64,000 nucleotides of DNA from Scheffersomyces stipitis CBS 6054 (taxonomy: Eukaryota; Ascomycota; Pichiomycetes; Serinales; Debaryomycetaceae): contig NC_009068.1 of the NCBI RefSeq assembly GCF_000209165.1, forward strand, positions 2,852,001 to 2,916,000, written 5' to 3'. The notes under the pieces were generated by a model, which was not told the DNA's origin, made no database searches, and saw only the letters and a program-made list of their open reading frames with translations. Positions 10,184 through 19,372 of the stretch are shown here, in pieces. Numbering within the stretch: position 1 is the first letter of the stretch; the number at the start of each line of letters is the position of its first letter. Both the position numbers and the translations under genes were made by a program.

Positions 10184-12445
10184 GTTATGAATAGGAAGCT
10201 AAATGCGGTGCTAATGAGTGTCTTGAAATATTGAAGTATTTAACTTCTTCTCGATCTACCTGATTAAAGATTATCTTGTGACACTATGATTTTAAGAGTA
10301 TCAGCTGGTATCTGTTATGATACCTATATAATATGACTATTGGTATTTCAATGTGGAAAAGTCTTGGGAATTGTCGTCCGAGACAGCACTAACTGAAAAG
10401 GTGGTCAATGGAAAGCTCCTAATTCTAAAGAGGAGCAACTTGAGAAGGAACTGATTTCAAACTTTCACAGATAGAAATCACCTTGTTATAAGATCACTAG
10501 ATTATTATCCGGATGCTGACCGTGTTAGTATTGTTTCGAGATTTTGAGAAGGGTGATGGAGGGCAAAATAGCGTTAAATATTATCTGGGGAAGAATATTA
10601 TTATTTGATTTTGTATTTTGTATTTATGCCGATTACCCCAGTTTTCGGAAAAGCTTCTGTTTCAGAATAAAAACCTGACCGCGACTGTAGGGAGAAAAAG
10701 TTAGGGAGACTTAGGGAGAGCCAGCGAGACTCTTGGCGTATGATGGCGAACGTGGATTATCATCTGATCGGGAACGTGCCCAAGCTGATAAGGGCAAATA
10801 GCTGCTTGCGTGATTGTAATCACATCCAAGCAAAGACACGTAGAGGAGAGCTACTCTACGTAGCGTGGGGGTGATTGTGGGAATGGACGGAGCCCACTCC
10901 AAACAGTGAGCAAATTACCACAGTGACCGCGAAAGAAGGAGTCCAGCGCCGGCGCTTCCCCTCAGGAAAAAAACACATCACAAGACCACAATCCCGCAGT
11001 TAAAAATTCTACACCGCCATACCACCACATTCCAAGGTCGCTTTCGACCAACAGGTGAATCAACACTTCCCAGCGAAAATTTACCACCGAAACCGACCTT
11101 TCTGATTCTAACGGTGTCCGCAATATCCGAATCCCGCTGCTCAAACCCATAATACCCGTTGGTTGTTGCTGCTGAATAAGGCTCACGCAATTCAACTTTA
11201 GTGATCATTCTCGCGGCATCACTCCACACTACTGGAGCTGCCACTAAAAGCAACACGCGTAGCCCACAGCAATATTAACTTACCTGGTTCTAATAATAAA
11301 CCCAATTATCACCAATAAACATATTAATTCTGATCTAGCTCAAATTCTACAAATAATACTGCCAGTCAAACCGGAAAACTTCCGCAATCTCGCTACGCTT
11401 TCTTTCTCATTTCTCCCTCTCAAACAAATAGTACATACTTTATCAAAACTAATAACTTTTCTTGAAATTTGTCCCAGACTACGCAATCGTACACTGGTCC
11501 TAACCTCTGCGCTCTCGTTCCAAACCCACCTTTGGTTTGCCGGGAACTTCCCCATATATATAACCAAGCAGTGCAATTTGAAAATGGAAATAATACCCCA
11601 TATCGACTGCATACCACGAAATTTTCTTCTATCTTGATGCAAGCTTGAACCACCGCATCAAGCCTAATTTCGTGTTTCATTGATTATTTTCTACTCCCTC
11701 TCGTAAAATGGTTTCCCATACTCGGACCAGCTCTGTTTATGGGCTTTATTCCTTGTCTACACCGAGTTGCAAACCCAAGAAATATTCCTACCACTTTTCT
11801 GTGTTTGTCTCTGTTGGTACAGCCTCCTTATTTCTTGTAGGTTTCGTACACTTTCTTGGTATGTGAGAATTTGTCCTTTTTCGGCTTCACACTTTTCTGA
11901 CTCTCCGATATCTCCACCATCTTTATCTACCCCGACATTCGAAGATTTCACTTTCAACCTGTTTATTTGATTTATTACAATTTTATCAATTTTCACAATT
12001 CTCACATCGCCATAGTAACCATCGCCCACCGACGGAGATATCGTGAAATCTCGCGCTTTCTGTACAGACTGACATTCAGAGTTCTTTTGATTGGATGGTG
12101 CAATCGAGAGCTGCATCGGTGGAATTGTATCCCTGCGGTCGTAGTCCCAGAAGCTCGCTAAACTCGGCGTATAGTACCCCACTCTTCCCCTATTGCTCTT
12201 ATCCTTTCTCGATTGAGAATGATTTTGCAGCTAATAAAAAAATTATGAAAAAATTCTATCTCAACAACTTGATCAATTTGTAGGGAAATCACAACTTTAA
12301 TAGACAAACGAAGCTGCTCTCATCTAATCTCTTTTGAATAATACCATATGTCTTTGCTTTCTTTTCTAGGACTATGCCCGCTTCTTGGAGACTAAATCAC
12401 TTCCTGGGAGCACAAACAGGACTTAAATCCACGTTTGGTTTCTTT
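10184..12445. other. Intergenic region between the PH-domain gene and YKU70
   Basis: This 2.26 kb is the upstream region of the PH-domain gene and the 3' side of YKU70. It contains one ACGCGT (MCB-type) hexamer at 11255-11260 and a pyrimidine-rich stretch around 11680-12180. Short ORFs occur on both strands, but the longest (141 codons, minus strand) opens with GTG and resembles nothing I recognise. Confidence 0.6.
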
Positions 12446-14665
12446 CTATTTCAGAGACAGTTTCTCTTTTGATTCTAAGAATGCCTTGATATTGTCTACC
12501 AAATCCTGTTTCTTGGTAGCCAGCTTAATGTGATCCTTGTAGGTTCTCTGGAAACCCCTAAGCTGTGCCACTGTAAAGCGATGCCACTCGTCATTCTTCC
12601 AGGCCACCAAAACGGCTTCTTCGTCCAACTCAGGGACGTTCGGGCGTTTTGCTGTTGGCTTACTACTTTCTTCAAGTCCTCGTTTTGGAGCTCGGCTATC
12701 AATTTCTGTCAATCTGGAATTCAAGTCACGAAACAACTCCGCACTTTCTGGGTTGCTCTGTAAATGCGCCCGTATTACATCGAGCTGTCTGGCTAAAGCA
12801 TCGTTGTTGACAAGTTTTCTGTCTTCGTCTGACAACTCGATCTGGAGCAAATCATGCTTGATAATCTTGTAGAAGTAGTTTAGAGAAGGACTTGGGAAAT
12901 TGTTGGGATTGTAACTATCGTAGAAAAACGTGTGCGACAACTTCTTGATGTCATAAACAAGATCAGCGTCTACAGTCAAGTCATCTTCGTCGCTGGTGAA
13001 CTGGTTGGCCGTATTCTCAAGGAAGTGATTAGGCAAACCACGTATGTCGTCCAACCAGGGAGTCCTGATCAACATGAACCCTTCAGGGAAATCAGGTCCA
13101 TCGTCGATTTTGCGCATAGAATTCTCTACTCTTGTAGGATAAAGCGCATACATTGATGGCTTTGCGTTTGGACGTATACAACCAAATACCACGCCATACT
13201 TCTTAAGTCTGACACATGATTGGTACAACGAGGAAAATGTCGTGAAAGAATTCTGGAACCCACCCTTAGAAGAATTAGTTTGTAATCCGTCGCTCAAATC
13301 CGGAGAAACAAAGATGGCCGACTGAGAGTTATAGGCTGGGTTGAATCTGTCTAGATCTCTGAAACCAAGCAACTTCAAGTATGGAGGCTTAGTAAAAGGA
13401 ACAGCAGGCTTTTCTTCTGCTTCATTCTCCAACTCATCCTCATCGTCTTTATCCGCAACGTTGGTACCATCTGGTGTATGGTCAAATGCAGAAGTTGATA
13501 AGAACTGGGCGATTTCCTCATTGAGCAACAAAACCTCACCACCAGAGATAGGATGACCCCTGAGAGTTGCCAATTTTTGGGACCCTACATTTTCCTCTTC
13601 TTCATCCACATCGTTTCCAGATACAGTTTTGGAGCCTTGAGTTTCTACGGGTTCACCAGTCTGCAGATCTAGTAACTTGGAGTCTACAAAGACCCGTTTC
13701 AAGGTCTCGCCTCTGGTGTATAACATGAGGTCTTTTTTGTATTTCTCATGAGAACAGAGGGTATAACCTTTGACTGAACATCCGAGCATGCCTCCTACAT
13801 CTGCCCCGTCGCTAAGAATTAAGTCACAAGCGAACTGGATACGTCTAACTTCCTTCACACGAAATATACTCTTTCTGATCTGGTCTCCTACGACTGTCTT
13901 TTTGAATATGGTAGAATCGCTCCTGAATCCCTTGAAAGCTAGAGGGTTTTTCCGTATTTGGACATTGTCCCGATCTGTTTGATCGTTTTGAACGTCTTTG
14001 TTCAAGTAATTAGTGTTCAAGAAGATATCCTGAAACAACGACATATTGAAGTTAGAAGACGAGTCCGATAGAAAAATTGGACGAATAAAGTAGCCATAGT
14101 TATAGTAATCGTTGATAATACGCCACAAGTTCTCTTTGGTCGAGTTCTTGGTGTATGGCTTGTCGTTTGTAGTAAACCAAAGCACTTTTTTTCTATTGAA
14201 CTCTTTCTTGTAGTTCAATTCGTCAATTATTTTATTAAAAATAGCCGGCAAGTTCTCCAGCTCTGCCGGTTTTTCGTACTTGACATGATAATCTAGCTTT
14301 CTGACACCGGAAATATCGTCCTGGATGATATCGTTCAATAGCTTCATGTTGGAAAGGTTTAAATAGTTCAAGCGGAACAATCGATTGAAGCCAGGCGTAG
14401 ATTTCATCAGTCGGAGGGAGCCAATCTTTGAACAATTATACAAATATACACCTACTCCCGTACTACGCATAGTGATGATCAATTCGGTCATCAATTGGTT
14501 TATGGAGCTGAGGATTTCAAACAACTGAGACTTGCCTTTAAGCTCAGATCGCGGAGCGAGAATCGCAGGACTGACTTCAATGAGAAAGACAATTCCCTCG
14601 CGGATCTCGTACTGTTTGTACTGTTTCTTGTCCTCATCATCCAGATCGTCGTGGTAGTAACTCAT
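12446..14665 (-). CDS. YKU70: Ku70 DNA end-binding subunit
   Basis: The 739-residue protein has the Ku70 layout. An acidic N-terminus is followed by the vWA-like domain (IREGIVFLIEVSPAIL, about residues 21-36). The central DNA-encircling beta-barrel is marked by PYLKLLGFRDLDRFNPAYN and LIRTPWLDDIRGLP. The C-terminus is a SAP domain (about residues 685-735, AQLRGFQRTYKDHIKLATKK). By family knowledge it pairs with Ku80 to bind DNA ends for non-homologous end joining and telomere protection in the nucleus. It is longer than Saccharomyces Yku70 (602 residues), partly because of acidic insertions. It is divergently arranged with APS2, with 522 bp between the starts. Confidence 0.93.
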   Translation of the reverse strand: MSYYHDDLDDEDKKQYKQYEIREGIVFLIEVSPAILAPRSELKGKSQLFEILSSINQLMTELIITMRSTGVGVYLYNCSKIGSLRLMKSTPGFNRLFRLNYLNLSNMKLLNDIIQDDISGVRKLDYHVKYEKPAELENLPAIFNKIIDELNYKKEFNRKKVLWFTTNDKPYTKNSTKENLWRIINDYYNYGYFIRPIFLSDSSSNFNMSLFQDIFLNTNYLNKDVQNDQTDRDNVQIRKNPLAFKGFRSDSTIFKKTVVGDQIRKSIFRVKEVRRIQFACDLILSDGADVGGMLGCSVKGYTLCSHEKYKKDLMLYTRGETLKRVFVDSKLLDLQTGEPVETQGSKTVSGNDVDEEEENVGSQKLATLRGHPISGGEVLLLNEEIAQFLSTSAFDHTPDGTNVADKDDEDELENEAEEKPAVPFTKPPYLKLLGFRDLDRFNPAYNSQSAIFVSPDLSDGLQTNSSKGGFQNSFTTFSSLYQSCVRLKKYGVVFGCIRPNAKPSMYALYPTRVENSMRKIDDGPDFPEGFMLIRTPWLDDIRGLPNHFLENTANQFTSDEDDLTVDADLVYDIKKLSHTFFYDSYNPNNFPSPSLNYFYKIIKHDLLQIELSDEDRKLVNNDALARQLDVIRAHLQSNPESAELFRDLNSRLTEIDSRAPKRGLEESSKPTAKRPNVPELDEEAVLVAWKNDEWHRFTVAQLRGFQRTYKDHIKLATKKQDLVDNIKAFLESKEKLSLK

Positions 14666-15187
14666 TTTGAACCAGAAAGTTAGACGACCAATTGGTAGAG
14701 AGAAAAGGACAAAAATCTGAATTACAGTTCTACAGAAAATGGAGTCTATATGTCTACGCGTTGTGCAGGACAGCTCTTAGGAGGCTATTGGGGGCTGCCA
14801 CAGGCTTACTGAAAACCCTGAAGAAAAGAGGTAAAAACCTATACTGAAAAAGTCCAAAGAATATCTTTGAGCTACAAGACAGAATAGACACTGTAATATA
14901 TCTATGAGTTTGCTATCTGACTTGTAAGACACCGAAAGTAAAGCTATAAATATATATTAGTGCACATGATTGCAATCACATGATAATTATATGCATACTC
15001 AAGATACACAGGTTCCCATTTTGATCTTTACTTCTTCTTTATTCATCCGATTAAACCATAACCAAATAAGCAAAAAGCTGCGTCCAAAGCAGAAAGCATC
15101 CGAAACTCAATACCAAAGCTCAGTTATAGACTCAATTCCTGACTTTTCAAAAAAAAACTCCCAAACTTCACTGATATCGGCGCAAAA
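14666..15187. other. Divergent promoter region YKU70/APS2
   Basis: This 522 bp separates two divergent start codons. It is AT-rich near APS2, with poly-A runs just before the start. I recognise no specific site or RNA gene. Confidence 0.6.
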
Positions 15188-15625
15188 ATGTCAATACACT
15201 TCATACTTGTTCTCAACAGACAAGGCAAAATCCGGCTAGCAAAATGGTTCAACAACAGCTATACACAAGAAGACAAACACAAGTTTGTGCTGGATATTCA
15301 TCGTCTTATAAGTTCACGTGATACGAAGAAGCAGTCGAATTTTGTAGAATACCAACTGACCAAATTGGTATACCGAAGATACGCTGGGCTATATTTCATT
15401 TGTTCAGTAGATTTGGTGGATAGCGAGCTCAGCTATCTTGAATCGTTGCATTTTTTGGTCGAGATCTTGGATACGTACTTTGACAATGTCTGCGAGTTGG
15501 ATTTAGTATTTAACTTCTACAAGTTATACAACATCTTAGATGAGATCTACTTGGGTGGAGAGATCCAGGAAATCCTGAAAAAGAAGATCCTCGACCGATT
15601 GGCGTATTTGGACAAACTTAGCTGA
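15188..15625 (+). CDS. APS2: AP-2 clathrin adaptor sigma (small) subunit
   Basis: The 145-residue protein aligns along its whole length with AP-2 sigma. Landmarks are RQGKIRLAKWF (11-21), VYRRYAGLYF (61-70) and FDNVCELDLVFNFYK (98-112). By family knowledge it is the small core subunit of the AP-2 complex, which links cargo and clathrin at plasma-membrane endocytic sites. Identity with animal AP-2 sigma is higher than I would expect for AP-1 or AP-3 sigma. Codon 130 is CTG where the animal protein has Ser, which supports reading CTG as Ser. The gene converges on CDC8 with an 86 bp gap. Confidence 0.93.
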   Translation: MSIHFILVLNRQGKIRLAKWFNNSYTQEDKHKFVLDIHRLISSRDTKKQSNFVEYQLTKLVYRRYAGLYFICSVDLVDSELSYLESLHFLVEILDTYFDNVCELDLVFNFYKLYNILDEIYLGGEIQEILKKKILDRLAYLDKLS

Positions 15626-15711
15626 TCCAGCTCCTTTGTACATTAGTCTATAAAATACACAGCATTAGTTTTAGTCTAATTGATCTATTTGATCGTCTTT
15701 AACTTCATCTT

Positions 15712-16401
15712 TCATGATAACTTTTCAATTTGTCTTTCTGTAGTCTGATTCACTTTCTTTTCTTCTACGACTTCCCAGATCAACGCTGTCACCTCTTCGA
15801 TGTTCTTTCCACTGACATCCACAAGCTCTACTGTTTCGTCTTCTTCATGATTTAGAATCCGCAAGAAACTGCTCTTTACAATCTTCTGGAACTCTTCAAG
15901 TTCGTAACGTTCATTACCCCAGCCTTTTCTCTTTCCAAGCTCTACCAAATCAAGAGTAAGAAACAAGGTTAAGTCGGGCTTGGGCAATCCCTTGTCAGGA
16001 CCGTAGAGCCATTCGACGTCGCCCATTTGTTCGGAAGCTGTGGTTGAGGCAATTACTCCTGAATTGTTTGCTGTCTTGGAATACTCGTATTTGGCTAAAG
16101 AATAAGCAATTCCAGAGTAGATGTATCTGTCAAGGATCACGAAATAACCATCATTGAGCAATTCAATGATTTCATTGTTCAATTCCCAGCGATTAGCCAG
16201 AAACAACAAATGGGCTGTCTGGTCGCTGAGCTGAAAAGACGAGTTTGTCAAGTATTCGTTGATGATCTTTCCAACAGAAGTGCTTCTGTCAGGAAACTTG
16301 AGAAGCTTTGACTTTCCGAGCTTCTCAGCGAGGATGGCCGACTGAGTAGACTTGCCAGATCTGTCCAAACCTTCGATGAGTATAAGCTGACCACGTCCCA
16401 T
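15712..16401 (-). CDS. CDC8: Thymidylate kinase
   Basis: The 229-residue protein has the P-loop GLDRSGKST (11-19), the FPDRSTSVGK substrate region, and the VILDRYIYSGIAYS segment with the DR(Y) motif of dTMP kinases. By family knowledge it phosphorylates dTMP to dTDP, an essential step for DNA synthesis. It is slightly longer than the Saccharomyces enzyme (216 residues), with a charged C-terminal extension. In Saccharomyces CDC8 is cell-cycle controlled through MBF (Mbp1-Swi6), and a core MCB (ACGCG on the minus strand) lies about 70 bp before the start here. Confidence 0.96.
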   Translation of the reverse strand: MGRGQLILIEGLDRSGKSTQSAILAEKLGKSKLLKFPDRSTSVGKIINEYLTNSSFQLSDQTAHLLFLANRWELNNEIIELLNDGYFVILDRYIYSGIAYSLAKYEYSKTANNSGVIASTTASEQMGDVEWLYGPDKGLPKPDLTLFLTLDLVELGKRKGWGNERYELEEFQKIVKSSFLRILNHEEDETVELVDVSGKNIEEVTALIWEVVEEKKVNQTTERQIEKLS

Positions 16402-16470
16402 AGTTGTAGTTCTAGGTAGAAGTAACGTGAAGCGAAGTAAAGGGAACGTCTTTCTGAAAAATAGTATAAT

Positions 16471-16475
16471 CGCGT
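16471..16475 (-). promoter_or_regulatory. Candidate MCB core upstream of CDC8
   Basis: CGCGT on the plus strand reads ACGCG on the minus strand within AGACGCGATT, about 70 bp before the CDC8 start. ACGCG is the core bound by the Mbp1-Swi6 factor MBF. It is a single copy without the full ACGCGT hexamer, so the call is tentative. Confidence 0.35.
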
Positions 16476-16590
16476 CTGGATCAATGCAGGTTTCGTGAAT
16501 AAATCGCTTACACTAACAGCAACAATAGATAAGGGGATCGCGGGCATTAAGAGACTCTCTCTTCTAGTTTCCTTTTACGAGACAGTTATA

Positions 16591-16701
16591 ATGGATTATT
16601 TAGAGAAAGAATTACAAAAAACGGTGGAGTCGGACATCTATGATGATTTCAATAGCAGGAAATCCTACTCTATCCGATCCAAGCATCCAATCGTTCACTG
16701 A
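16591..16701 (+). CDS. Possible small ORF or gene relic (36 codons)
   Basis: An ATG-started frame encodes a 36-residue peptide beginning MDYLEKELQ and ending HPIVH. I recognise no family. It overlaps another ATG frame (16640-16735) and is followed by further protein-like frames at 16862-17020 and 17035-17199. They could be the debris of one decayed gene, independent small ORFs, or chance. It is included because the stretch looks less random than neighbouring DNA, not because coding is shown. Confidence 0.15.
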   Translation: MDYLEKELQKTVESDIYDDFNSRKSYSIRSKHPIVH

Positions 16702-17034
16702 ATCACTCTTCAAATCAAGATTGCATTGCTTCTAGATATCAAAATTTCAGCTCTTTCAAGCTCTACTTCTACGCTACAGATGTTGCAGGGATAATGACCG
16801 AAAGAGTCATGGTATAAACTCATCAACCGGAGATACACCCTAAACAGAATTTGCTCTATGAACCATCACGATATCGAAGTGCCTAGAACCACACAGGCTG
16901 CAAGCAGAACTGCATGACATTCCAAGCGTGATACCACCAGCTATCAAGTTCAACGTATCACAAACACAGAACGACGCCGATGGGATGGCTCACAGAGAAA
17001 AGAAGAAGAAAAGAGAGTGAAAAGTTTTTGAAAA

Positions 17035-17199
17035 ATGGTAGCAAATATCAGTGAAGACTCCGAGACAGCACGACATTACGACATATCACATCCAGGCGAC
17101 ATTTTTCCTCCCAACCTCGAGCCCAATTATGAAGATCTTTGGACTAGAGAACCAGTGCGACATTTCTATCAAACTTGTTTTCATGTAGGAGAGGTGTAG
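17035..17199 (+). CDS. Possible small ORF or gene relic (54 codons)
   Basis: An ATG-started frame encodes 54 residues of balanced composition, including the segment HPGDIFPPNLEPNYEDLW. It has no recognisable family, transmembrane segment or signal peptide. An A-rich stretch before the ATG fits a yeast start context. See the preceding small frame for the idea that this region holds a decayed gene. Confidence 0.2.
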   Translation: MVANISEDSETARHYDISHPGDIFPPNLEPNYEDLWTREPVRHFYQTCFHVGEV

Positions 17200-19280
17200 C
17201 AAAACGATGATCTGATGTAGGTGGAGTAGGCCCCGAATGGGAAGCATAACTTCACATACATGACGACAGCTATTTTAATGCGTGTGTAAATGGCCATTTA
17301 GAGTATTTTTGTGGAAAAAATTGGATTAATGGATTCAGGATTTTGTGGAGAAGAAGCCAGCTAATGTTTGATTCTGACAGTTAGTCGCCGATAACTGCAG
17401 AAATTCCTGCCTCGAAGTAGCAACATAGTTGACAGAAGGGGGAAGGGAACAGAAACAGACATCACCATAATGAACAAGCGAAAGATGAGAATATTTCCTG
17501 AATAGGAAAGAGTATATGAGCAAAGTGAGAAAAGAATAATGAATTATGAGGAGAGTTGGAACAAGAGCATTGATGCCTAGGAGGACAAACAATGACCAAC
17601 CAAATGGGATTCATATATAGAAAATGAGATACGTGGAAAAAGGAGAGGAATAATCTAAAATAATAAAACACAGGGATGAACAAACGATTATACAGAGTTC
17701 TGCGTTTGTGTGAATCTAATAATCTCTTTGACCTGATCGGCTCTTCGAGAGAAAGCTTCGAAGAGAAAAGGCCCCGAAAGACCAAGATCCAACCATTATC
17801 GGAAAGTACGGACAAATCCAATCGTGTGACGCAGAAAAACCCAATCGATTTTGTTGAATGAGGTACCGTTTTGGGCTGCAGAGAGGAAAAGTTCGAGTTT
17901 CAGGACCTACTGCTGAATTCTGCCTTACAACAAAGGTACGGGTTCAGCTAGTAAATAAAGAAATGAAATCCACGACATCACAATTATTCGGTTCGTATGA
18001 GCGTGGGCTCAACCTTCTACTAAGCCCAGGAAGATCATCTAGGGGTGAGCCGTCTATTAATAAATTAATGAATCGCGGTTGAGAGAAGACTGTTGGATCA
18101 GGGCACAGTATGTGTTATATATAGCCTAAAGATGGTGAGAGAATTACCCAGAAGAGCAAAGCCTTGTTAGAAAAGAAAGGTTCCCATTACTCGACCAATG
18201 TGAGGAAAGAAAAATTGCCAGATCAGATTGTTCAACTAAAAGACCCATCGCCGTAGAGATTGGTGATTAAAACAATTTTTTTTAACTGGAGTTTGTTAGC
18301 AGTAGAATATAGAAGTAAACTGAATAGACAGTGCTCTTGACAGTGTTTTTGAATTACGTGTCAAGCATGTAGAATTACACAACAGAGTGTAGAGTATATA
18401 ATACATACCGAGTCTAAGTGATTCAGTATATAGAACAGAATACCAGGACGGGGCGGTGTGCTGTGAAAATGTCGCGCGCCCGCCATCAAATCTGACAGAG
18501 CCTGTGGTGTCAGGCCGCCCTTCCTATTCAGAATCCAGGTTGCGCGGGTTTGCACACTGTTTTCAGGTGCGGTTTTTGTCGGACCTGGTCTCGCGAAAAA
18601 TGTTTGTCTCGACCCGCGCTACTGGGATATTCTCTACGTGTGGGAACTTCAGACATTTCAGACATTTCTATATCTTTTTTGACCTTTAACAATCTTCTTC
18701 TTTCACTTTGTCATTCAAGCTTGAGTCCACAAGGTGTATAAACGGCTTCTGCAACTAGCTCAGGTTCTCCCGAAGCCACGTCTCAACCACCGAAAATCTG
18801 AAACAAGTCTAGACCTTCGTTCTATACGACCGAGACCTGATTTGATTTCTGATAGAAACTGATTCGCTTGATTTACTAGAATTTTACTGGGTTTTCCACA
18901 TCTTCAAACTGAAACCAATATAGTAATACTAGAAGCTGCCGATCCACGTTCCCAGAACAGACACTCGCTAATATCGGATCAGACTTAAATCTACAAGACC
19001 GTCGCACAAAGTTCACTGTAGTTGACTAAGAAGACTGAATCTTCAGAAAGGACCTTAAAGGATCAAATAAGTTGAATAAAACCATCTGGATTTGAACCAG
19101 TTCATCAACTCTCAAGGATCCTCGACGGCTTGATATCAAAAACTCATAAAACTTTCTATTGTTAGTTGGACTGTGCGATAAGATACTGAAATCATACAAA
19201 ACTCCACTTTTTCAAATTGCTGAAATTTCTCATATCACTGAATACTTAATACCATCCAGTGCAATTCAAGTTTTCGGATC

Positions 19281-19304
19281 TTTGAATCTTTGAATCTTTG
19301 AATC
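19281..19304. repeat. Tandem repeat (TTTGAATC)3
   Basis: Three perfect 8 bp copies lie about 70-90 bp upstream of the SVL3-like start, probably within the 5' leader. Related GAATCTT and CGAATCTTCGAA sequences continue downstream. Confidence 0.85.
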
Positions 19305-19372
19305 TTCACATTATCGAATCTTCGAAATACTGAATTCCTCAGTAGCCTCATTTTAAAATTTTAACAACCATA

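Larger units (their letters stand above)
16402..19372. other. Long divergent intergenic region CDC8/SVL3-like
   Basis: This 2.97 kb contains the CDC8 promoter and a very long upstream region of the SVL3-like gene. Part of it (16591-17199) shows short protein-like reading frames in more than one frame. The section 17350-18250 is purine-rich on the plus strand. The last kilobase is pyrimidine- and A-rich like a yeast leader, with a TTTGAATC repeat at 19281-19304. I see no RNA gene. Confidence 0.6.

Noticed and set aside
11757..12182. 141-codon frame on the minus strand between the PH-domain gene and YKU70
   Set aside because: It opens with GTG, resembles no known family, and lies in pyrimidine-skewed DNA where the other strand is also open.
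19088..19110. CTGGTTCAAATCC on the minus strand resembling a tRNA B box
   Set aside because: No A box, anticodon arm or pairing acceptor stem can be found at the right distance.
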